Shown here piece after piece: positions 36,301 to 48,330 of a stretch of 64,000 nt of DNA; within the stretch, counting starts at the first letter, position 1; each line of letters opens with the position of its first letter. Position numbers and translations under genes: made by a program. The DNA is from Ifrita kowaldi. Its lineage: Eukaryota; Chordata; Aves; Passeriformes; Cinclosomatidae. The notes under the pieces were generated by a model. That model had not been told where the DNA came from. It did no database searches and saw only the letters and a program-made list of their open reading frames with translations. The stretch is from contig VZRS01015035.1 in the NCBI GenBank assembly GCA_013398055.1, forward strand, positions 876,270 through 940,269. Direction: 5' to 3'.

Positions 36301-37758
36301 TGATTACATATACAAACGTTTTGAAAGGACCGTGGTATAGAATTACTGGAAAGCAACAGGGGAATGAAAAATTTCTCGTGATTTTAGAACATTCACTTCA
36401 AATCACACAAACATATGTAGTATCCAGATTTTTAAATTTCCAGTTGTTGGCTCTCTACCCGTTCTTGTATACCCTCTTTTTCTACACTCTTGCCATCTGG
36501 TCTAGAGAATTCATTGGAATGACAAAGCTAATGTATAGCAAAAAGGGAATCAACATTATATTAAGGTATTATAAGTAAACTTTGTAACATGCAACATGAG
36601 TTGAAACAATAAACTGAAAGGTGTAATCAGAGCAGTACTATTGGGGCATTTTTAAATGGCAAAATTGCAATTAAATTTTTGGACACACCTTACCTTATCA
36701 ATTTGAACTAAATATTTGGTAACTAAATCACAGCAAATTATAAATCCTTCATCAAAGGAGATTCCATTAAAGTTATAGTTATTTCAAAATTAGAAATTAT
36801 TTTGGTGGAAAGGAAAAAGAACATTATTAATATACATTTTTTTGTCTAGGATTCATATCAGTGAGGGTCCACCACTGTATACCTAGAATGCCATAAATAC
36901 CTTTAAGAATTGTTGCAATCCCTTCTCTTTCAGAAGCTACCATGAAATATTTTACTGTAATTACTTTTGCCCCATTAGAAAACTTCTTTAGGTTGTGCCA
37001 ATTGATGGAGAAAGCTTCTATTAAAAACTCCAATGGGATGAGAAGAATTTTAATTACGGCTTAATCAGCAGCACAGCCACCAAGCATATAAATTATCATG
37101 CACATCGTGCTAAAAATATCCAGTTTCCTTTATTCCCACAACTTTTATACTGACAGCACTTATGTGATAATGTTGTACCTGCCAGACTGTAAAACTTCTC
37201 TGACTGGCAGATTTCAGCATGAGCCCCTTTCTAAGGCCTTAACAGCATTGGTGCTTTGTGTACTTATTCAATTATGTAAATATGGTCTACACAAGAAAAC
37301 AGGTCCAAATAAAAATTGGTGAAAATTATCTGACATTCCATTAGTGTGTCCCTTGTGCATATTTATAGGTTTTTAAAATTTTCAGTCATAGTTCTTTCCT
37401 GTTTGTGTTGCACATGCCTAATTCCATTATGTAACTTAAATCTTCAAAAAATTAATACTTGAATGTGAATGAAAAAGTATCATTCAGGACAACTGCTTCA
37501 AGCAATTGCAAACAGTTGGGTTTTTTGTTTTTTTGTTTGTTTTTGTTTTTTTTTCTTTTGTTTTGTTGTTTCTTAAGTTCATTTGATATATGTACAATTC
37601 ATTTTTTTCAAAACCCCAAATGTTCTTGATATGTATATTCACATAATATTCCTCCATATTTAAATAGTAAGAGTCTTGTAGGTTGAAAGCCAAGTAATCT
37701 TCAGTAATATCACCTACTGTAATCCATCAAAAAATAAAGTTTGTTTCGTCTTGTCTGG
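33400..37758 (-). other. NLGN1: Probable NLGN1 3' untranslated region
   Basis: This is the sequence directly after the NLGN1 stop codon, read on the minus strand. It is strongly AT-rich and contains no CR1 copy I can recognise, unlike both flanks, which fits a long conserved neuronal 3' UTR. Mammalian NLGN1 transcripts have 3' UTRs of several kilobases. Candidate AATAAA hexamers on the minus strand occur at 37129-37134, 35976-35981, 35628-35633, 35480-35485, 35274-35279, 35014-35019, 34116-34121 and 32914-32919. I cannot tell which are used, so the far boundary is a guess. It includes a T/G tract at 37518-37571 and TATA-rich repeats near 35055-35080. Confidence 0.45.
37518..37571. repeat. T-rich (TTTTG)n-like tract
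   Basis: A run of TTTTTTG/TTTGTTTG-type units on the plus strand; the NLGN1 transcript would carry it as an A/C-rich tract about 190 nt after the stop codon. Simple repeat. Confidence 0.85.
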
Positions 37759-38581
37759 CTATACCCTGGTTGTTGAGTGTGAATGGGGATGGGGATGAGG
37801 ATGGGGCAGAGTATTGTTCTGTCCTCCGGTAAATGTGTTGAATGTGTGTAAGGGCTGAATCCCTGGTATAGTGTTGGGGATCATTGTGATGGTGTTGGGT
37901 GTCATTAAGGGGATATCATCAGGAGACCTTCTCATAGCTAGCGTGTAGTCTGGGGGACAGGCGGTCCTAAGAACCACCTCATGTGGATGGATGGACTCAC
38001 ATTCATGATCCAAGTCAGTGTGCTTCATTTGGAGGGACATTATCTCCTCTTCTTGTGCATGGGTGAGATCATTGGTAGTGGTACGTTGTGGGCTACATCT
38101 CCTGTGAACATCGTGTCTCCGCTTGTCTTTTTTGTAGTACAACGCTGCAAAGGCCAAAATGTTCAGGAACAGCAAAGATGCACCAACCGCAATAGTAACA
38201 CTCAATTCTGTTGAGTAGTCCCTTTGATCCACTGAAAATGGGCTTGGTTGTTGTTTGGGGTCATCTTGTTTGGCTGTAGGAAAGGCTGAAGTAACTGAAA
38301 CAGAATTTTTCCTTGTGGGTCTGAAAGTATTATCAGTCGATGGCACTTTAGTTGTGGTAGAGGTATACTGTGAAATGTCGTTAAGATTGTGCAGATGAGG
38401 TACCAGTTCCAACCAAAGGTTCACCTTATTGGCCCTATAGTGTTCTTTGACTCGTGGTTTTAATCCAATGTGAAGATACAGTTGGTCTTTCTGAGAATAT
38501 CTGGTCCATGCTACTTCTTCAAAACGATTTGGCTTTGTGTGGATGAATTTTGTGTCTTGCGGCACTGGTTGATTTGGGTCA
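37759..38581 (-). CDS. NLGN1: Neuroligin-1, last coding exon (tail)
   Basis: The exon encodes the end of neuroligin-1, the postsynaptic adhesion protein that binds presynaptic neurexins. It starts after an acceptor read on the minus strand as TTTTTCTTTTAG and runs to TAG at 37759-37761: one split-codon base plus 273 residues. Residues 1-70 finish the esterase-like domain. Residues 71-122 are a Ser/Thr/Pro-rich stalk, and about 126-148 form the single membrane segment, followed by the stop-transfer cluster KKDKRRH. The cytoplasmic part holds the segment PPDYTLAMRRSPDD (209-222), matching the gephyrin-binding region of neuroligins. A His-Pro repeat (HPHPHPHPHSHS) follows, and the C-terminal PDZ ligand is TTRV, which binds PSD-95-type scaffolds. 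The HP-repeat tail and the stalk sequence favour NLGN1 over NLGN2, 3 and 4. No break is seen. Confidence 0.96.
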
Positions 38582-39546
38582 CTAAAAGAAAAAGATATCT
38601 CCAATGTTACAAAGCATTTCAAACGGAATTATAAAATTAACATAATTAAGGTTTTATACTAAATGTTTAAGTTTGCCTTTGGACAGAGCAGAGTGCTATT
38701 CCCTAAAATTAGAGGCCTTAATAATCTTGATTAGAAACAGCATTATGCAAATAAACCCTTCTTTTACACAGACTTCAGCAGCTTCCCTGGTTCTCCAAAA
38801 CGTTGGTGTCTCTCTCACAGTGAAATCTTGTGCTCCTGAGGGAAGATTGCCTGGGATGTAGTGATGTGGACAAATGTCTATGAGAGACCAGCGTGAGAGA
38901 ACATTAAGTTTTTCTTTTTTTTCTTTTTTAGCAGCATAAAGTTCATACAGCTCTGCATTTCTGTTCCTGTGAATCATCTGTGGCCTTCCAGAGGGGAAGG
39001 ATCATGGCAGAGCACAACCCAGTGCAATGCATAGTCAAAAATAACAGTGGTCAAAGGTAACAAAGGTTTTTGAACTCCAGTTAAAAAAAAATATTCATGA
39101 AAATGGCAAAACTTTCCAAGTTTAAAGTCACACATTTTATGGTCAGAAGGGTCAATTTAAGACAAAATGTGCTACTAAAAGAAGCTGTATTATATTTGAT
39201 GCAATATTTATATAATTTTCTGTCTCATAGGATGAAAGTATTGGTGGAGTAAAGGCAGGTACTAATGTAGCTGGTTTTAACTATACACATATGTTAAATG
39301 CTTAGCTTTGCACTTTTCTAGAGTTTCCTTTATTAGTTTTGTGTATTTTTTAAAATTTCTTTGCAGAAAGTCTGCAAAGATATTTTTCCCTCTTTTTTGT
39401 AAAATGTGTTAGTGAGCCAAGGGACATTACAGTAAACATAAATATCCAACTCAATTCTTAATCTCTTAATTCCCAAATGGAAATGGATGGAAAGCACCAT
39501 TCCATCCAAAGTTTGCATGCAAGATCATTCATTATCTGGTACTTAC
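38582..39546 (-). other. NLGN1: NLGN1 intron (965 bp)
   Basis: Bounded on the minus strand by donor GG|GTAAGT (39546 downward) and acceptor TTTTAG (to 38582). The joined codon GG|T gives Gly in the sequence KTGDP, so the frame is kept. Nothing else recognised inside. Confidence 0.9.
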
Positions 39547-40336
39547 CCAGTTTTTGCAAAGTTTGTCCAGTACGTCATCACCACTGCACTTAGCATGACA
39601 TCATTTTTGGAGAAATTACAAGGAAATAACTCAGTAGGACCAATCATGGGGATTCCTAGTACGTAAGGAACCTCATCTCCATGGGCTGCATCTGCCCATG
39701 CAGGTACCTGATCTGTCTGGCAATGATGGTAGAAGGCATAGAAATATGTAGGCGATCCAAAATTCGAGTGAAGATCTGCTGTGGCCACTGCTGGTGCAAC
39801 CCACTGGTGATCAGTAAACAAAGCCAGCAGTGTTTTCCTTCTGGTCTCGGGATTGTGTCGGTCTGCCCAGTCCGTGTACATAAATTTGATAGTTTCCCTC
39901 AATATATCTTTGCCTTCGGGATATCCGTATAAGTTATCGACGAAATTAGAAACTGCAAAGTCAAAATCACTGGCTGATATGCCATCTTCGCTATCCACAA
40001 TGTTTTCGACAAACTTCAACCCTTCCCCTTGGTTAACTCCCAGCATGATGTCATAGTTGAGGAATTCTCCTTGTTCCATCAAGATCTGAGGGTCGTCTGG
40101 TATCACATCGCCGTCGATTACTGGTCCAAAGGCTATATGGTATCTTGCTGGTTGAATGTCCTGGTCGACAAGTTCTCTGTAAGGCTTCTTCTGTAGACAT
40201 TCTACCAGTTCAACAGTGTCTGACATGTTGCAACCAACTTTTGTAGCCAACATCCTGGCGTATTTTGCAGGCTGAAAACTAACTGCCCAGCTGGAGAGAG
40301 CTGTTCCACTTTGAGCTATTGCTCTTTGAAAAAGTC
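39547..40336 (-). CDS. NLGN1: Neuroligin-1, 790-nt exon of esterase-like domain
   Basis: The exon encodes 262 full codons plus split codons at both ends, the C-terminal half of the extracellular cholinesterase-like domain that dimerises and binds neurexins. It begins after acceptor TTTCTCCCCACAG with LFQRAIAQSGTALSSWAVSF, a block shared by all neuroligins, and ends in WTNFAKTG before donor GTAAGT. HGDEVPYVLG near the end holds the His that aligns with the catalytic His of acetylcholinesterase. Cys residues (for instance in VGCN, VECLQ, HHCQ, FPCNF) are placed as in the family disulfides, and PCNFS carries an N-glycosylation sequon. The frame is continuous with both neighbouring exons, with no stops or frameshifts. 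Sequence such as QTDQVPAWADAAHGDEVPY indicates NLGN1. Confidence 0.97.
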
Positions 40337-43100
40337 CTGTGGGGAGAAATATTTGAAAACTACTGAAGTGACCTTGAAACAGCCACAGACTTTAAAAGAT
40401 TCAAAGGAGTTCTTTGAAACAATAGAAAACTTTAACAGAAGAGATACCTGAATCTTAATAGTACTTAAATACACGGGATGGTGAGATCTGACTGCTGTTG
40501 TACCTACAGGTAATGTGCACAAAATAAATGCAGTATGTGCTGAAGCAAATGATTCTCCCTCAATATAGTCCAGCTGAGGAACAGATTTTCAAAAAAAGCT
40601 CAGGAAGAAAAAGGAGTACCGTTACCTTATGTAGGATAACACTATGAGGTTAAAAAAATTTCGTAAAATAAAGCACCTTATAGGCCAGTGGGAAAGTCAT
40701 CAAGTCTCTGAAATGTGTTGAAGTTTTAGATATTGTTCAAGCCAGCAGCAGCATGCATGCTTACAACTATGTATTAAATAAATCTATTACACTTTTTAAT
40801 GTTTTCTTTGGGATTAAACTCGGTTTGAAAAATGCAGTGCTTTTAAATTGTGTATCACTGCAAAAGTTTACATTCTGGAGTAATAGATGAGAAGGTACCA
40901 GGCAGCTATTAAATTTATAAGTGCCTAAGTCAAAATCTTTTCTTGTGAGGAGGTTTTTTAAGGCAGGTTTATATTGATCACACTTACATAAAAAGGGAAA
41001 TGATATATTTTACACTGTTTAGCTTTGTAATTCAGAGATTTAAACATATGTTCAGGTATTTAGTTAAGGGAGAGAGAATGATCTGGCACTGCATATAAAC
41101 TTGCAGTAAATCCCAAAGACTTCAGTGCAATTAACCTGAATTTATGCTGATTTAATTAGCACTCTGGACCGGGAATTCTACCCAAAGAAATAACAAAATA
41201 TGTCAAAATTGATGTTTTCCTCTCCCTTCTGTAAGAATTTTTAAAACATGTCGTGAATGATAGCCTCACCCCCTTCTAGGCAGTGAATTAATGCAATTAT
41301 TTTGCTATTGGCTTTAATGCAATCAAAATGCCATCCTTGTTCTAATACTTCTTGTGCTCCCTTTGCATTTTTCCACTCCATTTGAGGAGGGTACTTTGGG
41401 TTCTAAAAGAGATGATAGGTCTGAACCTTGTGTAAAATAATGCTCAGAAACTATATTTAGGTAATTTAGACTGTATTTAATAGGTATTTAGACTATATTT
41501 GGGTTACTGTGGCCTTTCTGCTGTTTTGTGAGGGTTTTTCTTAAATTTTCATAGAAGTTCACTCCAGTATCACACCTTTTGCACAACCTGCTGGAAAATA
41601 TTTTATACTGTACCCTACCTCCTATAGGTCACTCTGGGTAATACAAAATGGTCTATAGTGTTCAAAAATTACGCTGATTTAAGATATATGGGTCGAAATT
41701 TTGTTTTACTTGTGCTGATGGGCACCTGGAGTTATTCCACCCACTCTGGTGGAGATACTTAGGGACAGAAAGTGACACCTGGCCTCACTCAATTCCACTA
41801 AGAATCTTTGGTCCAATGCCTGATGAATAGCTCGACACTCCCACTTGAGGAGCTGGACTCAAGGTGCTCAGCTTACCTCAGAAATTTATTCCAATAATGC
41901 ACAAAACAGCTTTTGCTTTGATAAGTAACATATTTCTATTGATATAAAACCTCCCCAGCCTCTAAATCAAATCAGAGAAACGCTTTTACAGCCTGTATTG
42001 CAGCACCAGACCCTGTACACTCAAAAACAAGTTGGAATCTGTTGCTGGCAGGAAACGTTTTACAAGCTTCTCAGGAATTTTAAAATCATTCTAGATTGTA
42101 TTAGGTCCTAATCCAAAAGTCTTCAAATTAGATAGGTGTAGAGACTGAAATATGTAAACTCAAGCCTCTTCTTAAATTTATGAGAAGTCATATCCAAGAT
42201 ATTATTTCCTTGCAAGATATGAGTAAAAATAAGAATGAACTTGAGCTATAAACAGCTAAAAATACATTTGCATGTTTATAAGGTCAGATATTGAGCTAGT
42301 ATCAATCAGCTCAAAGTCAGTGGAATTACCACACAGGATGTAGGCATTGTAATAAATGTAACTAAATGACAAAGCTGAATTTTCACAAAGATGTATTTCA
42401 TGATAATTCATAATGTGTGTGGATTTTTTGCATATCGTGTAAATCTATTTTTATTGCTTTATTAAATATGTCTGAACAAGGACAGAAAGTGTAAGCCATG
42501 TACAAGAAAATGCTGATACAAACACTGTGGCTTGCTAAGTGCTACATAAACATCAGATGCTGGATTAAGTAAAAGTGGTCAAGTCCTTTGGCCATAAAGC
42601 CATCTGAGGAAGTGAAACTAAACATCCCTCCTTGTGCTGAAGAATGCTGACAGAGCTATTCCTCCACTCAAACCATTTGGTGAAAAATGAACGGTATGAA
42701 AAATTATTTTCATTCTGTCACATAATTTGTGGCAGAAATCTGTACCTCACAGGATGGAGAACTACATTTTTATCTGATAATGTGTATGATTATTATTGCT
42801 TATGGGCTTCAGATTGATGGAAAGAAGATTTAACTGTTCAATGGGCCATAGTGCTTTGTGACTCTTATTCAAAGTCTCACCACAGTAAATAATAATAATT
42901 TGCATATATTCATCTATATTTTCAGAGCACTTTCTGAAGATGGGTGCTGCTTTGCCCACTTGCAGGTGGGTGGCTGTGAACAGCTCCATCTTGAAATAGG
43001 CTGAATTCCTCCTCTTAGCTGCCAAGGGAATCTTTCAGAGGGAAACGACGGAAGCGAAGAGAGCTTCTGAATTTATAGCTTATGAAAGACACTGGTTGAT

Positions 43101-43422
43101 AATCATAGAATCACAGAATCCTAGAATGGTTTGGGTTGGAAGGGACCTTGAAGCTCATCCAGTTCCAGCCCCCTGCCATGGGCAGGGACACCTTCCACTA
43201 TCCCAGGTGGCTCCAAGCCCCGTCCAGCCTGGCCTTGGACTCTTCCAGGGATGGGGCAGCCACAGCTTCTCTGGGAAACCTGTGCCAGGGCCTCACCACC
43301 CTCACAGGGGAGAATTTCTTCATAATATTTGATCTATCCGTGCCCTCTGTCAGTTTAAAGCCCTTCCCCCTTGTCCTATCACTACATGCTCTTGTAAAAA
43401 GTCCTTCTCCAGCTTTCAAATG
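43101..43422 (-). mobile_element. CR1 LINE 3' end, fairly well preserved
   Basis: The plus strand starts with the reverse complement of the CR1 3' octamers (AATCATAGAATCACAGAATC). It continues through GGTTTGGGTTGGAAGGGACC, CTGCCATGGGCAGGGACACC, CAGGGATGGGGCAGCCACAG and CTCACCACCCTCACAGGGG, and ends around GTCCTTCTCCAGCTTTCAAA. It lies in the NLGN1 intron in the same orientation as the gene. Similarity to the copy at 51413-51628, which is in the opposite orientation, is high by eye over about 210 bp. Confidence 0.92.
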
Positions 43423-43757
43423 TGAATGTGAAGCAAAATAACATGAAACGAAAGGGGGTTTGGAAATGTTAGGAAATAACTTTCCTTATTTGAACCTGAC
43501 CAATTTATATCATACATGGGAGAGTGGTGAGTTGTTCTTTTAAATCCAAATTTCATCAAAGCATGAGTTTGCTTTCTTCTAAAAGAAATCCTCAAAAATT
43601 TACTTTTACTGAACCTTTTTCAGACCCCTCCAAAAGGCCTTGGTCTGCTGTGTTGGAAACTTAGTGCCTCAGTTTCCCTGACCAAATTCCGCTCCTTGCA
43701 GAATTCTGGCCATGTGTTGGGATATGACAGGGTATCATTTGCTGATAGGAGGCAACA

Positions 43758-43790
43758 CAGATATTGTAAATGTCCAGATATTGTAAATGT
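43758..43790. repeat. 17-bp tandem duplication
   Basis: The unit CAGATATTGTAAATGT occurs twice in a row (from 43758 and from 43775). Minor intronic duplication. Confidence 0.85.
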
Positions 43791-45191
43791 GGCATTTTGC
43801 ATTGATGTCATGTTATACCAAGAAGATCGAGATTAACACCAAGTAAAGAGTTAGGGGAAGATATTGTCCTCATTGAACTTGGAGTTAATCCTTGATGATA
43901 AAGTTGGTTTTGAGACTCCTGCTAAAAAGAAGATGGTGCATTGTGACTTTCAGGTCTCAGTGCAGTGAGGTAATGCTGACATCTTGTTCTTATAGGCTTG
44001 TTCTTTTAAATATCTCCTATTTAAGTGCAGGTAATTATGGAAGAAAATAAAAGATTACATTAAAAATCAAATTGTGAAACTAGACTAAAATTGAGACCAC
44101 TGTCTTATTTTCCACTTGACTTTTCTTGTAGAAGTTATATTTTTCTCTCATTTGAAAAAGCATAATGTCATGGTCTAACAAATCTCTCACTTCTTATTGA
44201 CCTCAGTGGTCTTTGTAACATGACTTTGGGGAAATGCAGCTCTTTTAATGTCAGCAGAATTATGTTTTTATGACCAGCCAATTAGTCCCCCATGGAGATA
44301 CAGCAATAGAAATTAGTGGAGGATTATGTGCACCGGGCACAGTGTGGTGTCTCTGGTAAAACTAATACAGATAAAAATATGTGAAAACAGTAAGACAAAA
44401 GTAACATGATCGATAAGCAATAGCCATGCAAATGTGAGACATTGTGTGAAATTGTGGTGCAAAAAGCATGGAAAAAATAAGCTGGGTGCCTCAAACAGCA
44501 TGATTTTAATTTCCTGTCGTCTGCCTCAACTAGAGAGAAAAGGTGTTAGTTATGGAATAGGAAAAAACATATAGAAGGAAATCCATTTGCAACTTGGATG
44601 CTTTGACAATTTTGGATCATGCATGCAAAACATTTAACCATTCTTTTATTAGATGACAGCAAGTGAAGTTCATGCAGTTTCAGACAAAAGATTTCTGAAC
44701 TAGTTACTCGTTTCCTTCACACAAAATAATAGTTTTAAGCAATTCAGCTGTTCGCCTGAAAAGAGAAACTGTGTCATTTTAGTTTTCCTTAAATTCTGCT
44801 CCTCGGGAGAAACTAAACACACCTTTCACAACTGTCTGAATATAGATGACCTCATCTACTGTGAGCATGACTGACTGATTTTCCAAAAAGGACACCCTTA
44901 GGTAGGAAAGAAAAGAGACAAAAATGATGCACCAAGAAAATGCTGTTCAGAAGTCTGCTATAAAGTGTTCCTACAAAGCTCCATAGGAAAAAGAAGAAAG
45001 TGACCCAAAATTTAAACATGCACAGAAGAGCTGAGGGAGAAGGAGGCTTGTACTGACTTTAAAAAGTTTCTTAATATTGAGCTGAACTCAACAGTTCATA
45101 GAAACAAAGAGAATATACAGAACATCACATAGTACTAATGGTGGTGGCATGCAGACACCAAAATTGTCAAAATTTGCAACCTGCATAATAC

Positions 45192-45218
45192 CTTTGGTTG
45201 AATTGCTCCAACGGTTAC
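45192..45218 (-). other. NLGN1: Alternative 27-nt segment, splice site B
   Basis: These 27 bases lie between two donors that share AAG|GTA and are directly contiguous with the exon, so inclusion is a choice between tandem 5' splice sites, not a separate microexon. The short form reads SEG-LFQ and the long form SEG-NRWSNSTKG-LFQ. Neither donor has the consensus G at +5 (GTAACC and GTATTA), which fits regulated use. Confidence 0.9.
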
Positions 45219-45404
45219 CTTCAGAATAATGGGATAAAGTCAACAGATTGACGCATGAACCGCCTGCACCAGATCCAAAAACAGTTATTCTTAATGGGTC
45301 ACCACCAAAGAACCCAATATTTTCACTAGTCCATCGCAAAGCTTGAATTAGATCAAGGAGGCCATAGTTTCCTTTTGCTGCTTGGTCCCCAGTGCTCAGA
45401 AATC
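45192..45404 (-). CDS. NLGN1: Neuroligin-1, splice-site-B exon
   Basis: Following acceptor TTTACTTTCACAG, the long form encodes 70 full codons from FLSTGDQAAKGNYG to NRWSNSTK. This is the central part of the cholinesterase-like domain. GSGAGG at residues 43-48 replaces the serine-hydrolase motif GESAG: the catalytic Ser position is Gly (codon at 45268-45270), consistent with the known lack of enzyme activity in neuroligins. Two donors are visible. GAAG|GTAACC ends a 186-nt short form at 45219; AAAG|GTATTA ends the 213-nt long form at 45192. The 27 extra bases give the splice-B insert with the glycosylation sequon N-S-T (residues 67-69). In published neuroligin-1 work, this insert and its glycan restrict binding to certain neurexin forms. 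Both forms join in frame to the next exon. Confidence 0.96.
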
Positions 45405-47333
45405 CTGTGAAAGTAAATGAAAAGAGAAGGGGTTAGCAAGGGCTCTTCTGAGTGATGCTGTTAAAATCTTCCAAGTAAGATTTCAGAAGTATATGCCATT
45501 AAATGTCGTGCAACTACATAACTTTCCATAGTCCCTGGGAACAATTTGCAATTTTGCACTCCTCCTGAAACAAAAATATAAGGTATCCACTCTTTTGGCC
45601 ATGATGAATATATGTAGCAAAGATATATCCCAGACAAAATACTCATCTAAATCTTAGGTCACAGTTTATTACTCCCAAGGACTTTGGGTTGATTGTACTG
45701 AGTTTAAGAGTAACGGTTTAGCAAACAGATAAGATGCAGTTGTTCCATACACGATTTGATCAACTCTGTGTTGCACTTCTGTACTTGGATGCAGCCATGA
45801 GCTTCTCACGTGCCTGACAGGTGATGATTACACTTCCTTGTAGACTCTGTTTGATCCTGTCCTGGCAACTCATTGTCTTTTCCTTTTTTCTCCACCCAAA
45901 AATGCAGCTTATGCCACAGGACAAGCCTGGCTGAACCATGAGAGCAGCTCTCAACTCCCTGAGCTCCATCCCATAGCCATTAACCTGAGTTAATTGAATC
46001 TACATTAAATGGATAAAGACAATTTAGGTTGTTTCCACGACCCCTTAACAGCAAAAAGGTAAGAGCTCAGGGGTAAGCTGGAGAGTACTACAATTGCTCC
46101 TTTTATTCCTGCTGGAGGAAAAGTGTCGGAATGTGTCAGGTGCAGGAATGACTGCTCCACACTTTACTCCCAGCAGTACCCTCACATCTGACATTGCTGT
46201 TACTCTGGTCATAAGAGCCTACTGACTCTGAAAGGTGTGCAGCAAAAACTCTGAAGAAAGTCTCTGTTGATAAAAGACATCGCTTTTGGACCCCATTTGT
46301 TGACATTTCCAATTTTCTCATCTTTATAAACAAATGTTTAAATACTACCAGCATTATGAAGTAGTCCATATCTCCATTTGCATATCAAACTGATTTGATG
46401 CTCACTAAATCGTGTAACTGCTTTTCAGTACATGCTTTATAGAGAAATGCAACGATTACAACAATTATTTCCACATTAATTAGATATCAGTGGGTCTTCT
46501 AGTCTCGTCAAAGTTCTACTGATTTAACTCTCTTGAGTGCAGACAGCCTACTCAAAGGAAGTTTACAGTAGTTTTGCAGACAAATGGCTCTCAAAGGAGT
46601 CCTACTCTTTCATTATGACAATAAAAGCAGCTTTTAAGACATTTCTAAGAAGACACGTGCATATGCATCTATATAGCAAGGATTTAACACAAATACAGAT
46701 AGGCGCTTGTGTGTACCTATATTCATGGATATAATGAGTGTGTCATTTGTTACTTTCTTATTACTCTGAATTGGCTTCAAATGGCAAGCTTGCATTTGAT
46801 GTTCTGCCCTATGTACAGCCCTTCTTTGCTGTAAATGGCACCGAAAGCTCATTGGCCTCACTTCGTCAGCAGCTGAGCTCTGCTCCTTTTAGGGCGAGCA
46901 GCTTTGTTTGTGTAGGTCAATACTGAATTTTGTAACCACGGAGAGGGAACAGGAAAGTGGCATGAGGTGCCAGGCCAGCAAGTCTCCCACTTCCAGACCT
47001 AATGTGCCAAGTCTAATAGACATACTTAATTCATTGTCTCTGTAGTAAATTGTTACTCTATGCTAGACTTTAAAATAACCACTCTTCTACAACTGAAACC
47101 TGCCATACTTATTACTGAACTGCATAAAAATCAAAGTAGCATCACTACCGTATAAGAAAATACCACCTTGGTATTCAGGGGAAGCCCAGAAAGGAAGACA
47201 TAGTTATAATTAATTCATTCATTCTCACTGTGCTATTACAGCTCAGCAATGAGTTGAGATTATTATGAGGTTATTTTACTCTGCTTCACACTCCTTCACT
47301 TTCCTCAGTGTGGCCAGAGGGTTGGTGTGCATG

Positions 47334-47345
47334 GCTATATAAAAG
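47334..47345 (+). promoter_or_regulatory. TATA-box-like motif
   Basis: GGCTATATAAAAGCATGG is a textbook TATA-box sequence in a somewhat GC-richer neighbourhood. No downstream open frame or exon supports a transcript, so this is a motif match only. Confidence 0.2.
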
Positions 47346-48297
47346 CATGGCTCCAGCACAACCCTGCCAGCACAGGAACATTCATTCTTGCCTTAACGCT
47401 CCAGTAAAATGTTGCTCCCCACAAATAATTTTTAAGGACACAGAGAGATGATGTCTTTGAATACGATGGCAAATCTAATGAAAGCTCCCTAACCAGTGTC
47501 ACTGCCTTTGTCAGCCTGTTTGGAGTTGAGGGATGGCAACAGGGACTGTAACAAAATTAAAACGTAGGAATTTATGGGAGCTACAGGATCCTGTGGCTGT
47601 ACATGCTGGGAGAGTCTTCCCCTCTCTTTGCATAAGTGTATGGCTGTGGAAATTCAGTGACAAATCAGTTCATCATATTAAGCACATAAGTGACTGCACT
47701 GATTCAGGGGATTAGAGGGACTGGCAGTCCTCGAAACACAGGCTGCAATGAGATGAGAGCAGTTATAGCAGTTACCAAAATTGTGACATAAACATGTCCC
47801 TCCCTGCTTTTTTGTTTTCCCTGGCTTGCAGATTCCTGAGCCTGGTCAGGATCTGCTCTCAGCAGAGCTGCAGAATTGCTTCAAAGAGATCTGGTAGATT
47901 TCTCAAAATGATTCCAAAGCATTTATTAGGAAGTTGGATGGTAGGGTTATAGCTGAGCTACACCAATCACTCTGAAGTAACACAAAGGTGAACACTCAAA
48001 CTTTCTGAAAAAGCTATTTTCTTTACTCTGTATAATATGCAGCAAAGTGGAAACCATAAATCTTTGCCTGGAAAAACAACAGATTAAAATTATAGGCAAA
48101 GCCCTAGGACAAACCCCTGATGTTAAATCAGTTCATATCAAGTCCCATAGCTGGATGGGGAAATGAGAAATGCTTAGGAAACTATAAATATACTACTTTT
48201 AAAGAATCTTTCTGAATCTCCTGTTGCTGAAAGTAGACGTCAGGAACCTTGCATTCAGTTCAGGGAACGTGCCAGGAGGGGGAGCTTTCAGTTTATT

Positions 48298-48330
48298 TAA
48301 AAAAAAAAAAAAAAGAAAAGAAAGAAGGCA
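48298..48330. repeat. A-rich tract
   Basis: An A16-type run followed by GAAAAGAAAGAAAG. It could be a simple repeat or the tail of a retrocopy, but no recognisable body precedes it. Confidence 0.8.

Larger units (their letters stand above)
40337..45191 (-). other. NLGN1: NLGN1 intron (about 4.9 kb)
   Basis: This intron separates the splice-site-B exon from the 790-nt exon. It contains one well-preserved CR1 copy (43101-43422) and a small tandem duplication (43758-43790). No other exon is recognised in it. Confidence 0.9.

Noticed and set aside
36827..37033. 68-codon minus-strand frame after the NLGN1 stop
   Set aside because: It lies in the probable 3' UTR and shows no family resemblance.
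45461..45646. Minus-strand open frame just upstream of the splice-B exon, considered as the preceding neuroligin exon
   Set aside because: Its translation does not contain the conserved HGG or NYRLG blocks expected of that exon.
47334..47345. TATA-like motif as a real promoter
   Set aside because: There is no downstream exon, open frame or CpG context; listed only as a low-confidence motif.
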